Source of the DNA: an uncultured Desulfatiglans sp.
GTDB lineage: Bacteria > Desulfobacterota > DSM-4660 > Desulfatiglandales > Desulfatiglandaceae
Assembly (NCBI GenBank): GCA_900498135.1
Contig: LR026961.1
Location: 1,814,614-1,878,613, forward strand
Length of the DNA stretch: 64,000 bases
Reading direction: 5' to 3'
Shown here: in pieces, positions 34,581 to 43,283 of the stretch
Layout: each line of letters opens with the position of its first letter
Position numbering within the stretch: position 1 is the stretch's first letter
Program-made: the position numbers and the translations under genes
Notes under the pieces: generated by a model
What the model was told of the DNA's origin: nothing
Database searches by the model: none
The model's input: only the letters and a program-made list of their open reading frames with translations

Positions 34581-35129
34581 ATGAAAAATTTTGATAGTGG
34601 CAGAGTTCAAGAGGGCCTGATCAAACAGCTGGAGCGGCAGGAGAAACAGAAGGCTTATCGTCAGGATCGTTTCTTCAAGTTCAAATTGCCGGAGATCCAC
34701 AACCGGCTCTCCCAGGCCCTTCTGATGCAAGGTATCGTTGAAACGGATAATCCTGCAGCCGTTTCGGATGCGATCCTAAAAGGTCTCAAACGTATTCTGA
34801 AAAGCACCGAATTCGATTTCAGGTATTTTATCGCGCCGATCCGTAACCTGGTGCCTCGACCCAACCCTTACGCGCTCTACATGACCCAGTATCTGACCGA
34901 GGTGCTGGTGAACGAGCCCGGGGTCATCGAGGTGTACGGCACGGATTCGGAGATATACCGTGTAATCAACGAAGTGCTGAGTCAGATCAACATCAAGTTC
35001 GAAAGGGCTGAGGCGGAGGTCGTCGAACAGTTGAGCCACAACAAGGCGTTGACGCCCGGGTCCAGGGAATACGATGTTGCCATGGATGAATTGTTTCGAA
35101 AGAAGGTTGGGGACCCGCAAAAGGTATAG
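34581..35129 (+). CDS. Conserved-looking helical protein of unknown function
   Basis: This 182-residue soluble protein directly follows the FmdB-type gene (3-base gap). It is largely helical and charged (EGLIKQLERQEKQKAYRQDRFFKFK at the N-terminus), with a central FDFRYFIAPIRNLVPRPNPYALYMTQYLTEVL and no cysteines or enzyme motifs. I do not recognise the family. Good codon use and tight coupling support a real gene. Confidence 0.75.
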   Translation: MKNFDSGRVQEGLIKQLERQEKQKAYRQDRFFKFKLPEIHNRLSQALLMQGIVETDNPAAVSDAILKGLKRILKSTEFDFRYFIAPIRNLVPRPNPYALYMTQYLTEVLVNEPGVIEVYGTDSEIYRVINEVLSQINIKFERAEAEVVEQLSHNKALTPGSREYDVAMDELFRKKVGDPQKV

Positions 35130-35223
35130 AGGATTATCTTCTGACAGAAGTTGTTGAGCCGGTCTTCCTGTCGAGTTGAGGGCGTATCCGTCCGCAGATG
35201 ATTTTGCGGTAGAATCCGATTCC

Positions 35224-35462
35224 CAGTCCGGAAATGAGGATTTTCTCTTCACAGGCTTCGTGTGCTCAGTCCCACCCCTGCGGGGCGGGGACAGGTTCCT
35301 TCACACACTTTGCGTGTGCAGTCCCGTTGGTTTGCGGCGCGTCCTGGTTTTCTGGAAGTCCAGAAAATCGAGCAGTTGCGCGGATCCGATCTGCAAATCG
35401 CCTTGCAGACAAACGTGCGGCTTGACGCCGAGATTGGTAAAAGGGGATATTTCCGGTGGGAA
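35224..35462 (-). repeat. Composite dispersed repeat (A plus B insert), minus orientation
   Basis: This copy lies in the 574-base gap 35130-35703 before fabD. Both outer ends read as TCCGGAAAT-type termini. The A part is at about 35360-35462 (AACGTGCGGCTTGACGCCGAG) and the B insert of two related ~52-base subunits is at about 35240-35350 (GTGCTCAGTCCCACCCCTGC, then a diverged second copy). Open frames over this region (for example 35176-35649) mirror the repeat and are not genes. From 35463 to 35703 I see only an ordinary promoter region. Confidence 0.78.
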
Positions 35463-35703
35463 GCAAGGTTTCTTTGCGCGGGCTTGTTTCTACAGGTCCG
35501 CGCATCCTTTTCCGGCCTCAGCGATCCTTGCTCGTTTTATCGGGCCTTTTATTCGGTCTGTGGCGAAGCCGTCCGTCTCTGTAGATTTTGAGCATGAAGG
35601 GCCTTCCTATACGACCCACTGGGTCTTATTTTCTCACGCATCAGGGTAGTTTATAAAGCCCGAGACGTGTTGTTTCTTCCTGATGTGCATGGAGGGAGGG
35701 GTA

Positions 35704-36645
35704 ATGAGCGCAAGCATCGCTTATCTTTTTCCTGGGCAGGGTTCTCAATTTGTGGGGATGGGGCGGGATCTGTTCGATCGATACGACGCCGTAAGAGAAG
35801 GCATCTTCGACAAGATGGACGAGATCTGCGGGAAGCGGCTGTCAGCATTGTGCTTTGATGGTCCGCTCGAAGAACTCACCCTGACAGAAAATCTGCAACC
35901 GGCCGTCACCGCCGTGAGTCTCGCCTGCCTTCACGCCCTGCAGGAGGCTGGGGTGGCTCCTCAGATGACGGCGGGACACAGCCTCGGGGAATATGCGTCC
36001 CTTGTTGCAGCCGGGGTGATCGCCTCGGAGGATGCGCTTCGTCTTGTCGACATGCGGGGGCGGTTGATGCAGCGTGAGGCGGTTGTGCATCCGGGTGGCA
36101 TGGCCGCCGTCATCGGCTTGCCGATAGACCGGGTCGAGAGTTTGGTTGCCGAGGTGCGCGAGGGGCAGGTGCTGGCTGTGGCAAACCACAACAGCGCCGA
36201 ACAGATTGTGGTCACCGGCGAGATGGATGCGGTGTCCCGTGCTGTTAAAGGCGCCCAGGCGCTGGGTGCCAAGGCCCTGCCCTTGAACGTCAGCGGTGCC
36301 TGGCACTGCTCTTTGATGGAGGGGGCCGTCGGTGAGTTCCGGGATTTCATCTCGGCCATATCGTTCAAGAAGCCTGTTGGAAAGATGTTTTTCAATGCGA
36401 CCGGCAAGGTGGAGTCCGACCCGGAAGACATGAAGGATATCATGGCCCGGCAGCTGACGAGCCCTGTAAGATGGTACCAGATTGTGCGGGGTATGCTGGA
36501 AGACGGAGTCGATACCTTTGTGGAGGTGGGGCCCAAGCGGGTCTTGACAGGCCTGGTGCGTAAGATCGCCGGCCGCGACGAGAAGGTCCGCACTTTCAGC
36601 GTCCAGGATTTGAGCAGCCTGGAATCTTTCCTGGAGGCCCTTTAG
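35704..36645 (+). CDS. fabD: Malonyl-CoA:ACP transacylase
   Basis: This 313-residue enzyme loads malonyl groups on acyl carrier protein for fatty-acid synthesis. The N-terminal FPGQGSQFVGMG, the catalytic GHSLGEYASL (Ser about 93), the His in SGAWHCSLM and the FNATGK region are all intact. I start at the ATG 35704 after GGAGGGAGGGG. No fabH/fabG/acpP neighbours are seen; the gene converges with ogt and the two overlap by 4 bases. Confidence 0.95.
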   Translation: MSASIAYLFPGQGSQFVGMGRDLFDRYDAVREGIFDKMDEICGKRLSALCFDGPLEELTLTENLQPAVTAVSLACLHALQEAGVAPQMTAGHSLGEYASLVAAGVIASEDALRLVDMRGRLMQREAVVHPGGMAAVIGLPIDRVESLVAEVREGQVLAVANHNSAEQIVVTGEMDAVSRAVKGAQALGAKALPLNVSGAWHCSLMEGAVGEFRDFISAISFKKPVGKMFFNATGKVESDPEDMKDIMARQLTSPVRWYQIVRGMLEDGVDTFVEVGPKRVLTGLVRKIAGRDEKVRTFSVQDLSSLESFLEAL

Positions 36646-37157
36646 GCGGTTTCGAGAGAGCCCTCCCGCTCCAGAAGAAAGCGCTTGATTGCCAAGTTTG
36701 CCGGTGACCTGCCCCCGAACCCCCCGAGCCCGTTGGCAGCCAGGACTCGATGGCATGGAAAGACGATCGGGAGCGGGTTGCGCTTCAAGGCTTGACCGAC
36801 GGCCCGGGCCAGTGAGGGGTTCCCCAGGGTTGCTGCAACCTCTGAATAACTCAGTGTCGAACCGAATGGGATTCTGCTGATCGCACGAAGAACGGCATCC
36901 TGAAAAGGTGTGGGCGCGATATCCGTCTGCAGCGAGGCGGAAGGCGAATCCCCGGCGAGCGACGCCTCGACCGCAACAATCAACGGCTCGTTCCAATCCC
37001 GGCTCAGGATCAGGGTAGAACCCGGGAAGAGGGGTCTGAACAATTCGAGGACCGGGGTTTGCGAGTCGAGGGAGAGCTCGATGCGCTTGGCGCCCAGGGT
37101 GCTCGATGCGACGCTGACCGAAAGCCGCCCCACCCTCAGCCTCCAGCAGTGGATCAT
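36642..37157 (-). CDS. ogt: Methylated-DNA--protein-cysteine methyltransferase
   Basis: This 171-residue suicide repair enzyme removes O6-alkyl groups from guanine. The acceptor cysteine motif FPCHRVLA (Cys about 135) and the helix-turn-helix part IPFGSTLSYSEVAATLGNPSLARAVGQAL are present. The start at 37157 forms an ATGA overlap with the stop of the upstream radical SAM gene, so I prefer it to longer versions (37178, 37241) that overlap that gene. The N-terminal half is diverged, as usual for the family. Confidence 0.9.
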   Translation of the reverse strand: MIHCWRLRVGRLSVSVASSTLGAKRIELSLDSQTPVLELFRPLFPGSTLILSRDWNEPLIVAVEASLAGDSPSASLQTDIAPTPFQDAVLRAISRIPFGSTLSYSEVAATLGNPSLARAVGQALKRNPLPIVFPCHRVLAANGLGGFGGRSPANLAIKRFLLEREGSLETA

Positions 37158-38065
37158 CGGTACAGCCGGCCCTGCCATGTATTCTCCCGTTCCAAAGCGT
37201 TTTTTATCATATTCAGATTTTTCTGTTTTTCGAGCGTCCATAAGGGAGAGAGGAGGCCCGTTCTGGGTGGATCGCCTGTCAGCCTCTGTATGACGAGGCC
37301 AGGCGGCAGTACTTCCAGGATTTCGACGACTGTCTCGACGTAGCGGGCCCGCGTCATCGGCTCATATCGCCCGGAATTGAAAAGAGCGCCCATGACGGTG
37401 CCCTGCAATACATAGAGGGAGTGGATCTTGATCCCGTCGATGGGCAGATCGGCGAGGAACCGGGCTGTTTCCAGCATCATAGCAGAGGTTTCGCCGGGAA
37501 GTCCCAGGATGATATGGGCGCAGACGCTTAGATCGCAGGCCTTTGCAGACCGGACCGCTTCCTTGAAACAGGTCGAATCATGCCCGCGGTTGATCAGGCG
37601 GAGGGTTTCATCGTGGGAGGATTGCAGCCCGAATTCCACCCAGACGAGATGGTCTGGGCGGTAGGAGCTGAGAAGCCGGAGCTTCTCTCGGTCGACGCAG
37701 TCCGGTCGAGTGGCGACGCTAAGACCGACCATATCCGGCCGGGAAAGTGCCGCATCATAGAGCTCCTTCAATTGCTCCAGCGGCCCGTAGGTGTTGGTGA
37801 AGGATTGGAAGTAGGCGATAAATTTCCTCGCGCCGTAGCGTTCGACAAGAAACGCCTTCGCATGTTCAATCTGGTCAACTATAGATTCTCCCCGGGACGA
37901 AAAGGCGCCGGTGCCGCTGCCGCGGGCGTCGCAGTAAATGCATCCCTCCGAGGAAAGGGTCCCATCGCGATTCGGGCAACTCAAACCGGCATCGAGAGGG
38001 ATCTTCTGTACGCGTTCCCCGAATATCTCCCGCAGATAGGTATTGTAATCCCTGTAACGCTTCAT
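37154..38065 (-). CDS. Radical SAM protein of the YhcC/TIGR01212 type
   Basis: This 303-residue protein starts at MKRYRDYNTYLREIFG. It has the cluster-binding segment LSCPNRDGTLSSEGCIYC and later IILGLPGE (SAM-binding region), SVATRPDC and VEFGLQSSHDETLRLINRGH, all typical of the YhcC subgroup. The chemistry of this group is not established; a role in tRNA or other modification has been suggested from the Elp3-like core. It is coupled to ogt downstream by an ATGA junction. Confidence 0.9.
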   Translation of the reverse strand: MKRYRDYNTYLREIFGERVQKIPLDAGLSCPNRDGTLSSEGCIYCDARGSGTGAFSSRGESIVDQIEHAKAFLVERYGARKFIAYFQSFTNTYGPLEQLKELYDAALSRPDMVGLSVATRPDCVDREKLRLLSSYRPDHLVWVEFGLQSSHDETLRLINRGHDSTCFKEAVRSAKACDLSVCAHIILGLPGETSAMMLETARFLADLPIDGIKIHSLYVLQGTVMGALFNSGRYEPMTRARYVETVVEILEVLPPGLVIQRLTGDPPRTGLLSPLWTLEKQKNLNMIKNALERENTWQGRLYR

Positions 38066-38423
38066 TCCTGCTTTGTGAGGCGGTGTCCCGTTAAAGCGGT
38101 TAGGTGGAAACTGTTGAGCGTTTGAATGCGCTCTGCATTCCATGCTACCATAAAAAGGGGTTTGGCTGCGCGATTTTACAAGGAAATATCCCTGTCAGCG
38201 GAAGGGAGAGCTTCTTGCCTGGCTCGCTTTCCGGCGAAAAACCTTGAATGGCCTTTGAGCAAAGCCCGTTTTTTTGGGCTTTACTCCGCTTTTGTCAACG
38301 CATCGCGTTTGCACGTATGATGCATGCCGCAGGGGTTCGCAGCCCTCGGGGCCGAAATTTCTCTTCGCAGGCCGATGGACTGTAGGTCTTGCGGTACGAT
38401 TCCCGTTTCCAATAGGAGGACCG
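38066..38423 (+). other. Divergent intergenic region with a terminator-like hairpin
   Basis: This 358-base gap lies between the radical SAM gene (minus) and suhB (plus). A hairpin AAAGCCC/GGGCTTT with a T-rich loop occurs at 38261-38282. No gene or repeat copy is recognised. Confidence 0.4.
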
Positions 38424-39203
38424 ATGTTCGAGCAGGAAATGGATGTGGCGCGTCAAGCCGCCGAGTCGGCAGGCGCTTTGCTTGTTGAGCTTTACGGGAA
38501 CGATATTCACATAAGGAAAAAGGGCAGGGTCGATTTGGTGACCGATGCGGATGTTCAAGCGGAGGATTTGATTGTGAAGACGATCGCCGCTCATTTCCCC
38601 TCGGACGGTGTGCTGGCCGAGGAATCGGGACGCTACCACAGTGATTCGGGCCGTATCTGGTTGATAGACCCCTTGGATGGGACAACGAACTATGCGCATG
38701 GATTTCCATTGTTTGCCGTTTCTATCGCGCTGGAGATCGAGGGTCGGCTGGAGTTGGGGGTTGTTTCTTGTCCGGTCATGAGAGAAGTCTTCGAAGCCAG
38801 GCGGGGCAGCGGGGCGCGCCTGAACGGCCATCCTGTGCGCGTGGCCGGGACGGCCCGTCTGAGCGAAGCCCTTCTGGGTACAGGATTTCCTTACAACCTG
38901 CGGGAGGATCCGGAACTGCACATCGATCGCTTTGCAAGAATGGTATTGAGCGCCCAGGGAGTCAGAAGGCCCGGTTCGGCTGCGATCGACCTGTGCTATG
39001 TAGCAGCGGGGCGCTTTGACGGATTCTGGGAGGTCGGGTTGAAACCCTGGGATACGGCGGCGGGCGTCTTGATGGTGGAGGAGGCCGGAGGGCTCGTCAC
39101 CACCCTGCAAGGCGAGCCGTTCACGCCATACGCGGAAAGCGTCGTGGCCGCCAACCCGGTTCTGCACCATGAGATGGTGGCTTTGTTCCAAAGGGAATCC
39201 TGA
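38424..39203 (+). CDS. suhB: Inositol monophosphatase family protein
   Basis: This 259-residue Mg-dependent phosphatase starts at the ATG 38424 with AGGAGG 4 bases upstream. Metal-site motifs are present: LAEES (about 64-68), IDPLDGTTNYAHGFP (about 81-95) and the C-terminal GLKPWDTAAGVLMVEEAGG. In bacteria such proteins hydrolyse inositol-1-phosphate or related sugar phosphates, and SuhB also acts in rRNA antitermination in E. coli. Which role applies here is unknown. Confidence 0.93.
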   Translation: MFEQEMDVARQAAESAGALLVELYGNDIHIRKKGRVDLVTDADVQAEDLIVKTIAAHFPSDGVLAEESGRYHSDSGRIWLIDPLDGTTNYAHGFPLFAVSIALEIEGRLELGVVSCPVMREVFEARRGSGARLNGHPVRVAGTARLSEALLGTGFPYNLREDPELHIDRFARMVLSAQGVRRPGSAAIDLCYVAAGRFDGFWEVGLKPWDTAAGVLMVEEAGGLVTTLQGEPFTPYAESVVAANPVLHHEMVALFQRES

Positions 39204-39238
39204 GCAAGCACCGTCCTTCTTCCTTGAGGACGAAGCCG

Positions 39239-39541
39239 TCAACGAGTTGCTTCCATGCTCTCTCGGATCATTCGATCGGCTTTTTCGGAGGTCATTTCCG
39301 CTATCCGGATGGTCTTCAAACGCCCCTTTTCGCCGTTTAGGATGGTAACCGCAGTTTGGGGCTTTCCGAAGAGATCGGCCAGAAAGTGGCAAAGGGCCTT
39401 GTTCGCCTTGCCGTCAACGGGTGGTGCGGTCAGCTTGATCTTCAGCAAGCCGCCCTCGACGCCAGCCAACTGATTGCAGGAGGATCGCGGAATGACCTTG
39501 ATCCGGAGTATGGTCGATGGGGTGGCTTCAGATCTTTTCAT
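39239..39541 (-). CDS. yggU: DUF167/YggU-family protein
   Basis: This 100-residue protein has the family core LRIKVIPRSSCNQLAG, LKIKLTAPPVDGKANKAL and ILNGEKGRLKTIRI. Its function is unknown. It commonly lies next to yggT, as here: the 37-base spacing downstream of the YggT gene indicates an operon. The longer N-terminus (MKRSEATPSTI) is plausible. Confidence 0.92.
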   Translation of the reverse strand: MKRSEATPSTILRIKVIPRSSCNQLAGVEGGLLKIKLTAPPVDGKANKALCHFLADLFGKPQTAVTILNGEKGRLKTIRIAEMTSEKADRMIRESMEATR

Positions 39542-39578
39542 CTCCGTGAACCCTGCTGTCCGGCCAACCTATGGAGCA

Positions 39579-39878
39579 TCAGCCCATTTGCATGGCCATC
39601 TGAGCAAGGCTTTGCACCAGGAACCGCTTGATAAAGATGATGGCCAGAATGACGATGATCGGTGAAAAATCGATGCCGCCCATTGCGAAAGGCAGCCGGC
39701 GGCGGATCTGATAGAGGACCGGTTCTGTAACAGAAACCAGAAAACGCACGATGGGATTATAGGGGTCGGGATTGACCCAAGAGATGATGGCCCGGATAAT
39801 GATGATCCACATGTAAAGGGAGAGGACGATATCCAGGATGCTGGCGATGGCGCCAAGAAAATTTCCAAACACGAACAT
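39579..39878 (-). CDS. yggT: YggT-family membrane protein
   Basis: This 99-residue protein has two hydrophobic helical hairpins. The YggT signature is WVNPDPYNPIVRFLVSVTEPVLYQIRR. It is inner-membrane and of unsettled function, linked in other bacteria to cell division or osmotic stress. The start at 39878 (MFVFGNF) has GGAGG 13 bases upstream; the longer frame is repeat sequence. It is followed by yggU. Confidence 0.92.
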   Translation of the reverse strand: MFVFGNFLGAIASILDIVLSLYMWIIIIRAIISWVNPDPYNPIVRFLVSVTEPVLYQIRRRLPFAMGGIDFSPIIVILAIIFIKRFLVQSLAQMAMQMG

Positions 39879-39929
39879 ATCTTTTTTTGGTACCTCCGGT
39901 CCGCGAATAGGTTTCGGGCAGATTTCGGC

Positions 39930-40075
39930 TCGCTTCCCTGTGGAAAGGGTCTCCTTTGCCAATCCGGGTGTCACAACCTACACGTCCGGTTATGGGGCGG
40001 CCTTCAGATCGCCTCCGTGCGCAAGCGTAAGACCTGCTCGGGATTGCCAGGAAAATGCTTATTGCCGGATTGGAA
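39930..40075 (+). repeat. Dispersed intergenic repeat, copy A6 (diverged)
   Basis: The left end GTGGAAAGGGTCTCCTTTGCC, shortened relative to other copies, is followed by a diverged centre (GGGCGGCCTTCAGATCGCC) and the right end TGCTTATTGCCGGATTGG. The right end overlaps the 3' end of the neighbouring minus-strand gene and supplies its last codons and stop, implying insertion at the gene's edge. Confidence 0.7.
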
Positions 40076-40796
40076 CCCCGGTCGTGCCGGTCAACGGGGG
40101 CAGAGCGACTTCGAAAGCAGACAGGACGCCATGACAATTGCACGCCGTTGCGACCAGCCATTTCCGGTTATGCCCGCCTGATATGACGGTTTCCTTCAAG
40201 GTGTTCAAGGCCTCGGCCTCGTACCCACCCAGCCCTGGTGCGAGCTGTGCGCTTGCAACCACATGGACGGAAAATCCTTCGACCTTCAAACGCTTGAGTA
40301 GTTCGCGCATCGGGACATCGCGTTTCTCGCCAGAAACTGTGCAGTATTCCGGTTCGCCACAATCCTCCGGGCAGAGAAAATCCGCGTAGCTGGTCAACAG
40401 GATGTCTTCGCCGATGCGCCAGGTGTTCGGCAGCTCTGTCTCCAAACCGCCAGGGATAGCCTGGGGTGTGATTCGAAAAGATTCGGACAGGGTCTTCTTG
40501 AGCCATTCGGCCGCGACATGAACAGGAACAGCCGGAACGATGAGGTCATGCGGGTGGAGCTGCGCAAAGTACTCGACGAGGAAATCGACCCCGTCGGCAC
40601 GAAACGTCTCTATGGCGGGATCCTCGATCGACGAAAGCCGTTCTTCATCATTATCCACCACGAGGATGCGGGTTTCGTCTACGGGATGAGACCCCAATAG
40701 CCTCACCGCTCTCGCTCCAAAACGTCCGGCTCCGACGACGAGGATGGTGCGGCCCTCGGTTGCCGGCCTTTTCAAACAGCTCTCAGCCATGGGCAT
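40059..40796 (-). CDS. NAD(P)-fold (TrkA-N-like) protein of unknown function
   Basis: This 245-residue protein begins with a Rossmann fold: TILVVGAGRFGARAVRLLG at about 16-34 and ILVVDNDEERL at about 44-54, as in TrkA-N/siroheme-synthase-like domains. The C-terminal part has cysteines in FLCPEDCGEPEYC and ATACNCHGV, which may bind metal or an iron-sulfur cluster. No membrane segment is present. The last residues derive from a dispersed repeat. It lies between rnpB and yggT on the minus strand. I cannot assign a substrate. Confidence 0.72.
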   Translation of the reverse strand: MPMAESCLKRPATEGRTILVVGAGRFGARAVRLLGSHPVDETRILVVDNDEERLSSIEDPAIETFRADGVDFLVEYFAQLHPHDLIVPAVPVHVAAEWLKKTLSESFRITPQAIPGGLETELPNTWRIGEDILLTSYADFLCPEDCGEPEYCTVSGEKRDVPMRELLKRLKVEGFSVHVVASAQLAPGLGGYEAEALNTLKETVISGGHNRKWLVATACNCHGVLSAFEVALPPLTGTTGVPIRQ

Positions 40797-40830
40797 TTGG
40801 GCCCTTTCCTGTAGCTTTTTCGGGTAGGGT

Positions 40831-41227
40831 ATGCCGGAGCAGATCATAAGCCGGGTTCTGTGTCCCGAAGGGGTTGCCCACCGTCGGGCCGGTGACCATT
40901 CATCTGGGCCCGCCGTTACCGACGGGCTCAAGCAGCCTACCCGGGAACTTGGACGGACCGCCCTCGAACGTTCCCCTATTTGGCCTTGCTCCGGGTGGGG
41001 TTTACCTAGCTCTCTCCGTCGCCGGAGAGACTGGTGAGCTCTTACCTCACCATTTCACCCTTACCTTGCCGGATATTGTCTATCTGACATGGCGGTATAC
41101 TTTCTGTGGCACTTTCCTTCCTGTCGCCAGGACTGGGAGTTACCCAGCACCCTGTCCTTCGGAGCCCGGACTTTCCTCCATCCTGCCGGTATGGGCAGGA
41201 CAGCGGCCACCTGTTCTACTCCGGCAT
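40831..41227 (-). ncRNA. rnpB: RNase P RNA, bacterial type A
   Basis: RNase P RNA is the catalytic RNA that trims tRNA 5' ends. On the minus strand the conserved GAGGAAAGTCCGGGCTCC block (P4/J region) lies near the 5' side, and the ACAGAACCCGGCTTATG block lies near the 3' side. The ends GCCGGAG and CTCCGGC pair to make P1. Its length of about 397 nt is normal. The region was covered by spurious open frames on both strands. It starts 12 bases after the coiled-coil zinc-ribbon gene. Confidence 0.95.
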
Positions 41228-41238
41228 ACCCATGGATA

Positions 41239-41976
41239 TCAAGATATATCCATCAAACCCTGAAACCGCTCATCCTCGCCCCAGTAGATGATACGATGGC
41301 AATTCGGACAGCTCATGACTGCTTCACCGCGTATCAGTTCGTTGAATTTCTGAGGCGGTATATGGAGGCGGCACGTCTGGCAGACCCCTTTGATGACGGG
41401 GCTCACGGCGGGCCCACCCCGATGATTCATCAGAGAAGTGTAATGTTTCAGAAGCGTCGCGTCAATCGAGCCCTCGAAGGTTTTCCGTTCCTGCAGCAGA
41501 TTTGAAAGGTCGTTTTCGAGTTGCCTTAGCTCGTTCAGGATTTGCGCTTGATCACTCTCATACCGCTTTTTGGCATCATCGAGCCGGTGTTCGCCCGCAG
41601 CGCATTCTTTTTCGAGGCGCTCGAGTTCCTCCATGATCTCAATAAGGCCATCCTCCTGGATGGCCTTTTCCCGCTTGAGGTCTTCGATCTCTTTCAAGAC
41701 AGCGGTGTATTCCTTGTTGGATTTGATGCTCGAGAGTTTCAGGTTGCTTTTCTGGATCTTGCTCCGAAGATCATCGAGATTCTTTTCCCTGGACCGCCTT
41801 TCTTTCTTGGCATTTTCGAGTCCTTGACGGGTTTCCTGGAGCTGAGCCTCTGCTTGAGAGGCTGTTTCGGCCAGCTGCTTGATGATCTCGGGTCCCTCGG
41901 CCCGCTTTTGATGGATCTTTCTGATCCGTAAATCACAATCCTGCAAACCGATCAAAAGTCTGATTGTTTCTTCCAA
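41239..41976 (-). CDS. Coiled-coil protein with C4-type zinc-ribbon (zf-RING_7)
   Basis: This 245-residue protein has a long coiled coil in residues about 10-180 (repeated Glu/Lys/Leu heptads), then a four-cysteine ribbon GVCQTCRLHIPP...MSCPNCHRIIYW. I choose the TTG at 41976 (MEETIRLL) because AAGGAGAGG precedes it and upstream codons look non-coding. Members often sit beside nif3-like genes and rnpB, exactly as here. The family is implicated in nucleic-acid-related housekeeping but remains poorly defined. Confidence 0.88.
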   Translation of the reverse strand: MEETIRLLIGLQDCDLRIRKIHQKRAEGPEIIKQLAETASQAEAQLQETRQGLENAKKERRSREKNLDDLRSKIQKSNLKLSSIKSNKEYTAVLKEIEDLKREKAIQEDGLIEIMEELERLEKECAAGEHRLDDAKKRYESDQAQILNELRQLENDLSNLLQERKTFEGSIDATLLKHYTSLMNHRGGPAVSPVIKGVCQTCRLHIPPQKFNELIRGEAVMSCPNCHRIIYWGEDERFQGLMDIS

Positions 41977-42107
41977 TGGATTCTTCCTCTCCTTAATCTT
42001 TGCTTCAACTTGCTTTGGCGGTAAGGGCAATAGGAAACACACCGGCACAAAATATGTCCGGCCCCGGTCGGAGTGTCGAAGGAACCATCTGTCTCGGTCT
42101 TAGACGG

Positions 42108-42911
42108 TCAGACAGGCCGGCTGGGGTTTTCCTCCTCCGAATCCCAGATGATTACAGTATTCCAACGTCTTCTTTCAAAAACAGCCTCGAGCGAATCCTT
42201 GAAGGCGTGCAAAGCTGCCCGTTCTGTGGCGTAATGACCCGCATCGATCATGGCCAGGCCAAGGGCGGCTGCGTCGAGCGCCTTGTGGTGACTCACATCA
42301 CCGGTTACCAGAAGATCGGCGCCTTTGCGGAAGGCCAGTTCTGCCAAGTCGCTGCCGGAGCCCCCGACAACGGCGACACGCTCGATCCGTTTTTCCATGG
42401 GACCAATGACCCTCAAGCTCGGGGTCTGCAAACGCTCTTTGATGGTTTCGGCCATCCCACCGAGAGTGATCGGTCTCTCCAGAGACCCCAGTCGCCCCAG
42501 CCCGGCACCCGGGTTCCCGGGCGCCTCTTGCAGGACAGTGACATCTGTCAACCCCAAAATGGAGGCAAGACAATCATTGATGCCCCCTGCAGCGCTGTCG
42601 AGGTTCGTATGGGCGCACACTACGGCTACATCGGAGCGGATAGCTAGAAAAACAACGTTTCCGGGGTAATCTGCAGGGTCGAGCTGTGAGACGGGTTTGA
42701 AGATCAGGGGGTGGTGTGTGAAGAGCAGTTGGGCTTGAAGTCGGACGGCGGCTTGGATGGCTCTGAGGGTGGGGTCCAGCGCAAGCAGGATTTTCTGAAC
42801 CCGTTTCGACCGGTCGCCCACCTGCAGACCCGGGTTATCCCAGGGTTCCGACAGGTGGGCCGGCGCCACTGATTCGACCAACTCCAGTATGTCTTCCAGC
42901 GTAGGGGTCAT
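42108..42911 (-). CDS. Nif3-like dinuclear metal centre protein (GTP cyclohydrolase I type 2 family)
   Basis: This 267-residue protein has metal ligands in THHPLIF, CAHTNLDSAAGG and DAGHYATERAAL. SEPWDNPGLQVGD is the N-terminal hallmark. The members form hexamers with a two-metal site and unknown physiological activity. The start MTPTLEDIL at 42911 is preferred over the upstream Met at 42980, which lies in poor coding sequence. It is upstream of the coiled-coil zinc-ribbon gene on the same strand. Confidence 0.93.
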   Translation of the reverse strand: MTPTLEDILELVESVAPAHLSEPWDNPGLQVGDRSKRVQKILLALDPTLRAIQAAVRLQAQLLFTHHPLIFKPVSQLDPADYPGNVVFLAIRSDVAVVCAHTNLDSAAGGINDCLASILGLTDVTVLQEAPGNPGAGLGRLGSLERPITLGGMAETIKERLQTPSLRVIGPMEKRIERVAVVGGSGSDLAELAFRKGADLLVTGDVSHHKALDAAALGLAMIDAGHYATERAALHAFKDSLEAVFERRRWNTVIIWDSEEENPSRPV

Positions 42912-43049
42912 GGGGTAACCGGGTCGGCGCAGAGGATCACAAACGTGAAAGGCGCATCCTTTCGCTATGCGCCTTGGCACGAAGATGGCTCAGTCCAAAT
43001 CCATACGATCCTGAATACCCCGACAAACTGCGGGACTGCTGAACATGTC

Positions 43050-43125
43050 TGGTGGGCCCACCTGGGTTCGAACCAGGGACCTACCGGTTATGAGCCGGTG
43101 GCTCTTCCAGCTGAGCTATAGGCCC
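43050..43125 (-). tRNA. tRNA-Ile2 (anticodon CAT, lysidine type)
   Basis: This is a 76-base cloverleaf on the minus strand, with CCA encoded. The acceptor GGGCCTA pairs with TGGGCCC, the anticodon arm CCGG/CCGG encloses CTCATAA, and the T-loop GGTTCGAACC is standard. It resembles bacterial Ile(CAT) tRNAs (GGxCCTTTAGCTCAG...CTCATAACC) more than Met, so it should need TilS to become an AUA reader. This isotype is a judgement by similarity. Confidence 0.8.
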
Positions 43126-43283
43126 ATTGAATGCATCCACCACTATCTAAAATGCGGGCTTGCACCTGAATTGTCAAGGGAAATTCCAGCCTGACTCACT
43201 CCGGGGCGGCATTTCCAACGACCAGCGACTCTGTGAATCAAAGGCAAGATCCCTTACCGAGTCCGAGAGCAGTTGACCCGGCC

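Noticed and set aside
35176..35649. 157-residue open frame before fabD
   Set aside because: It is translated from the composite repeat; similar frames appear wherever the repeat occurs, so it reflects repeat sequence and not a protein family.
38261..38282. Hairpin as terminator of a hidden small RNA
   Set aside because: The hairpin lies between divergent genes with no promoter or conserved RNA motif I can identify.
40874..41263. Open frames over 40.8-41.3 kb
   Set aside because: The region is RNase P RNA on the minus strand.
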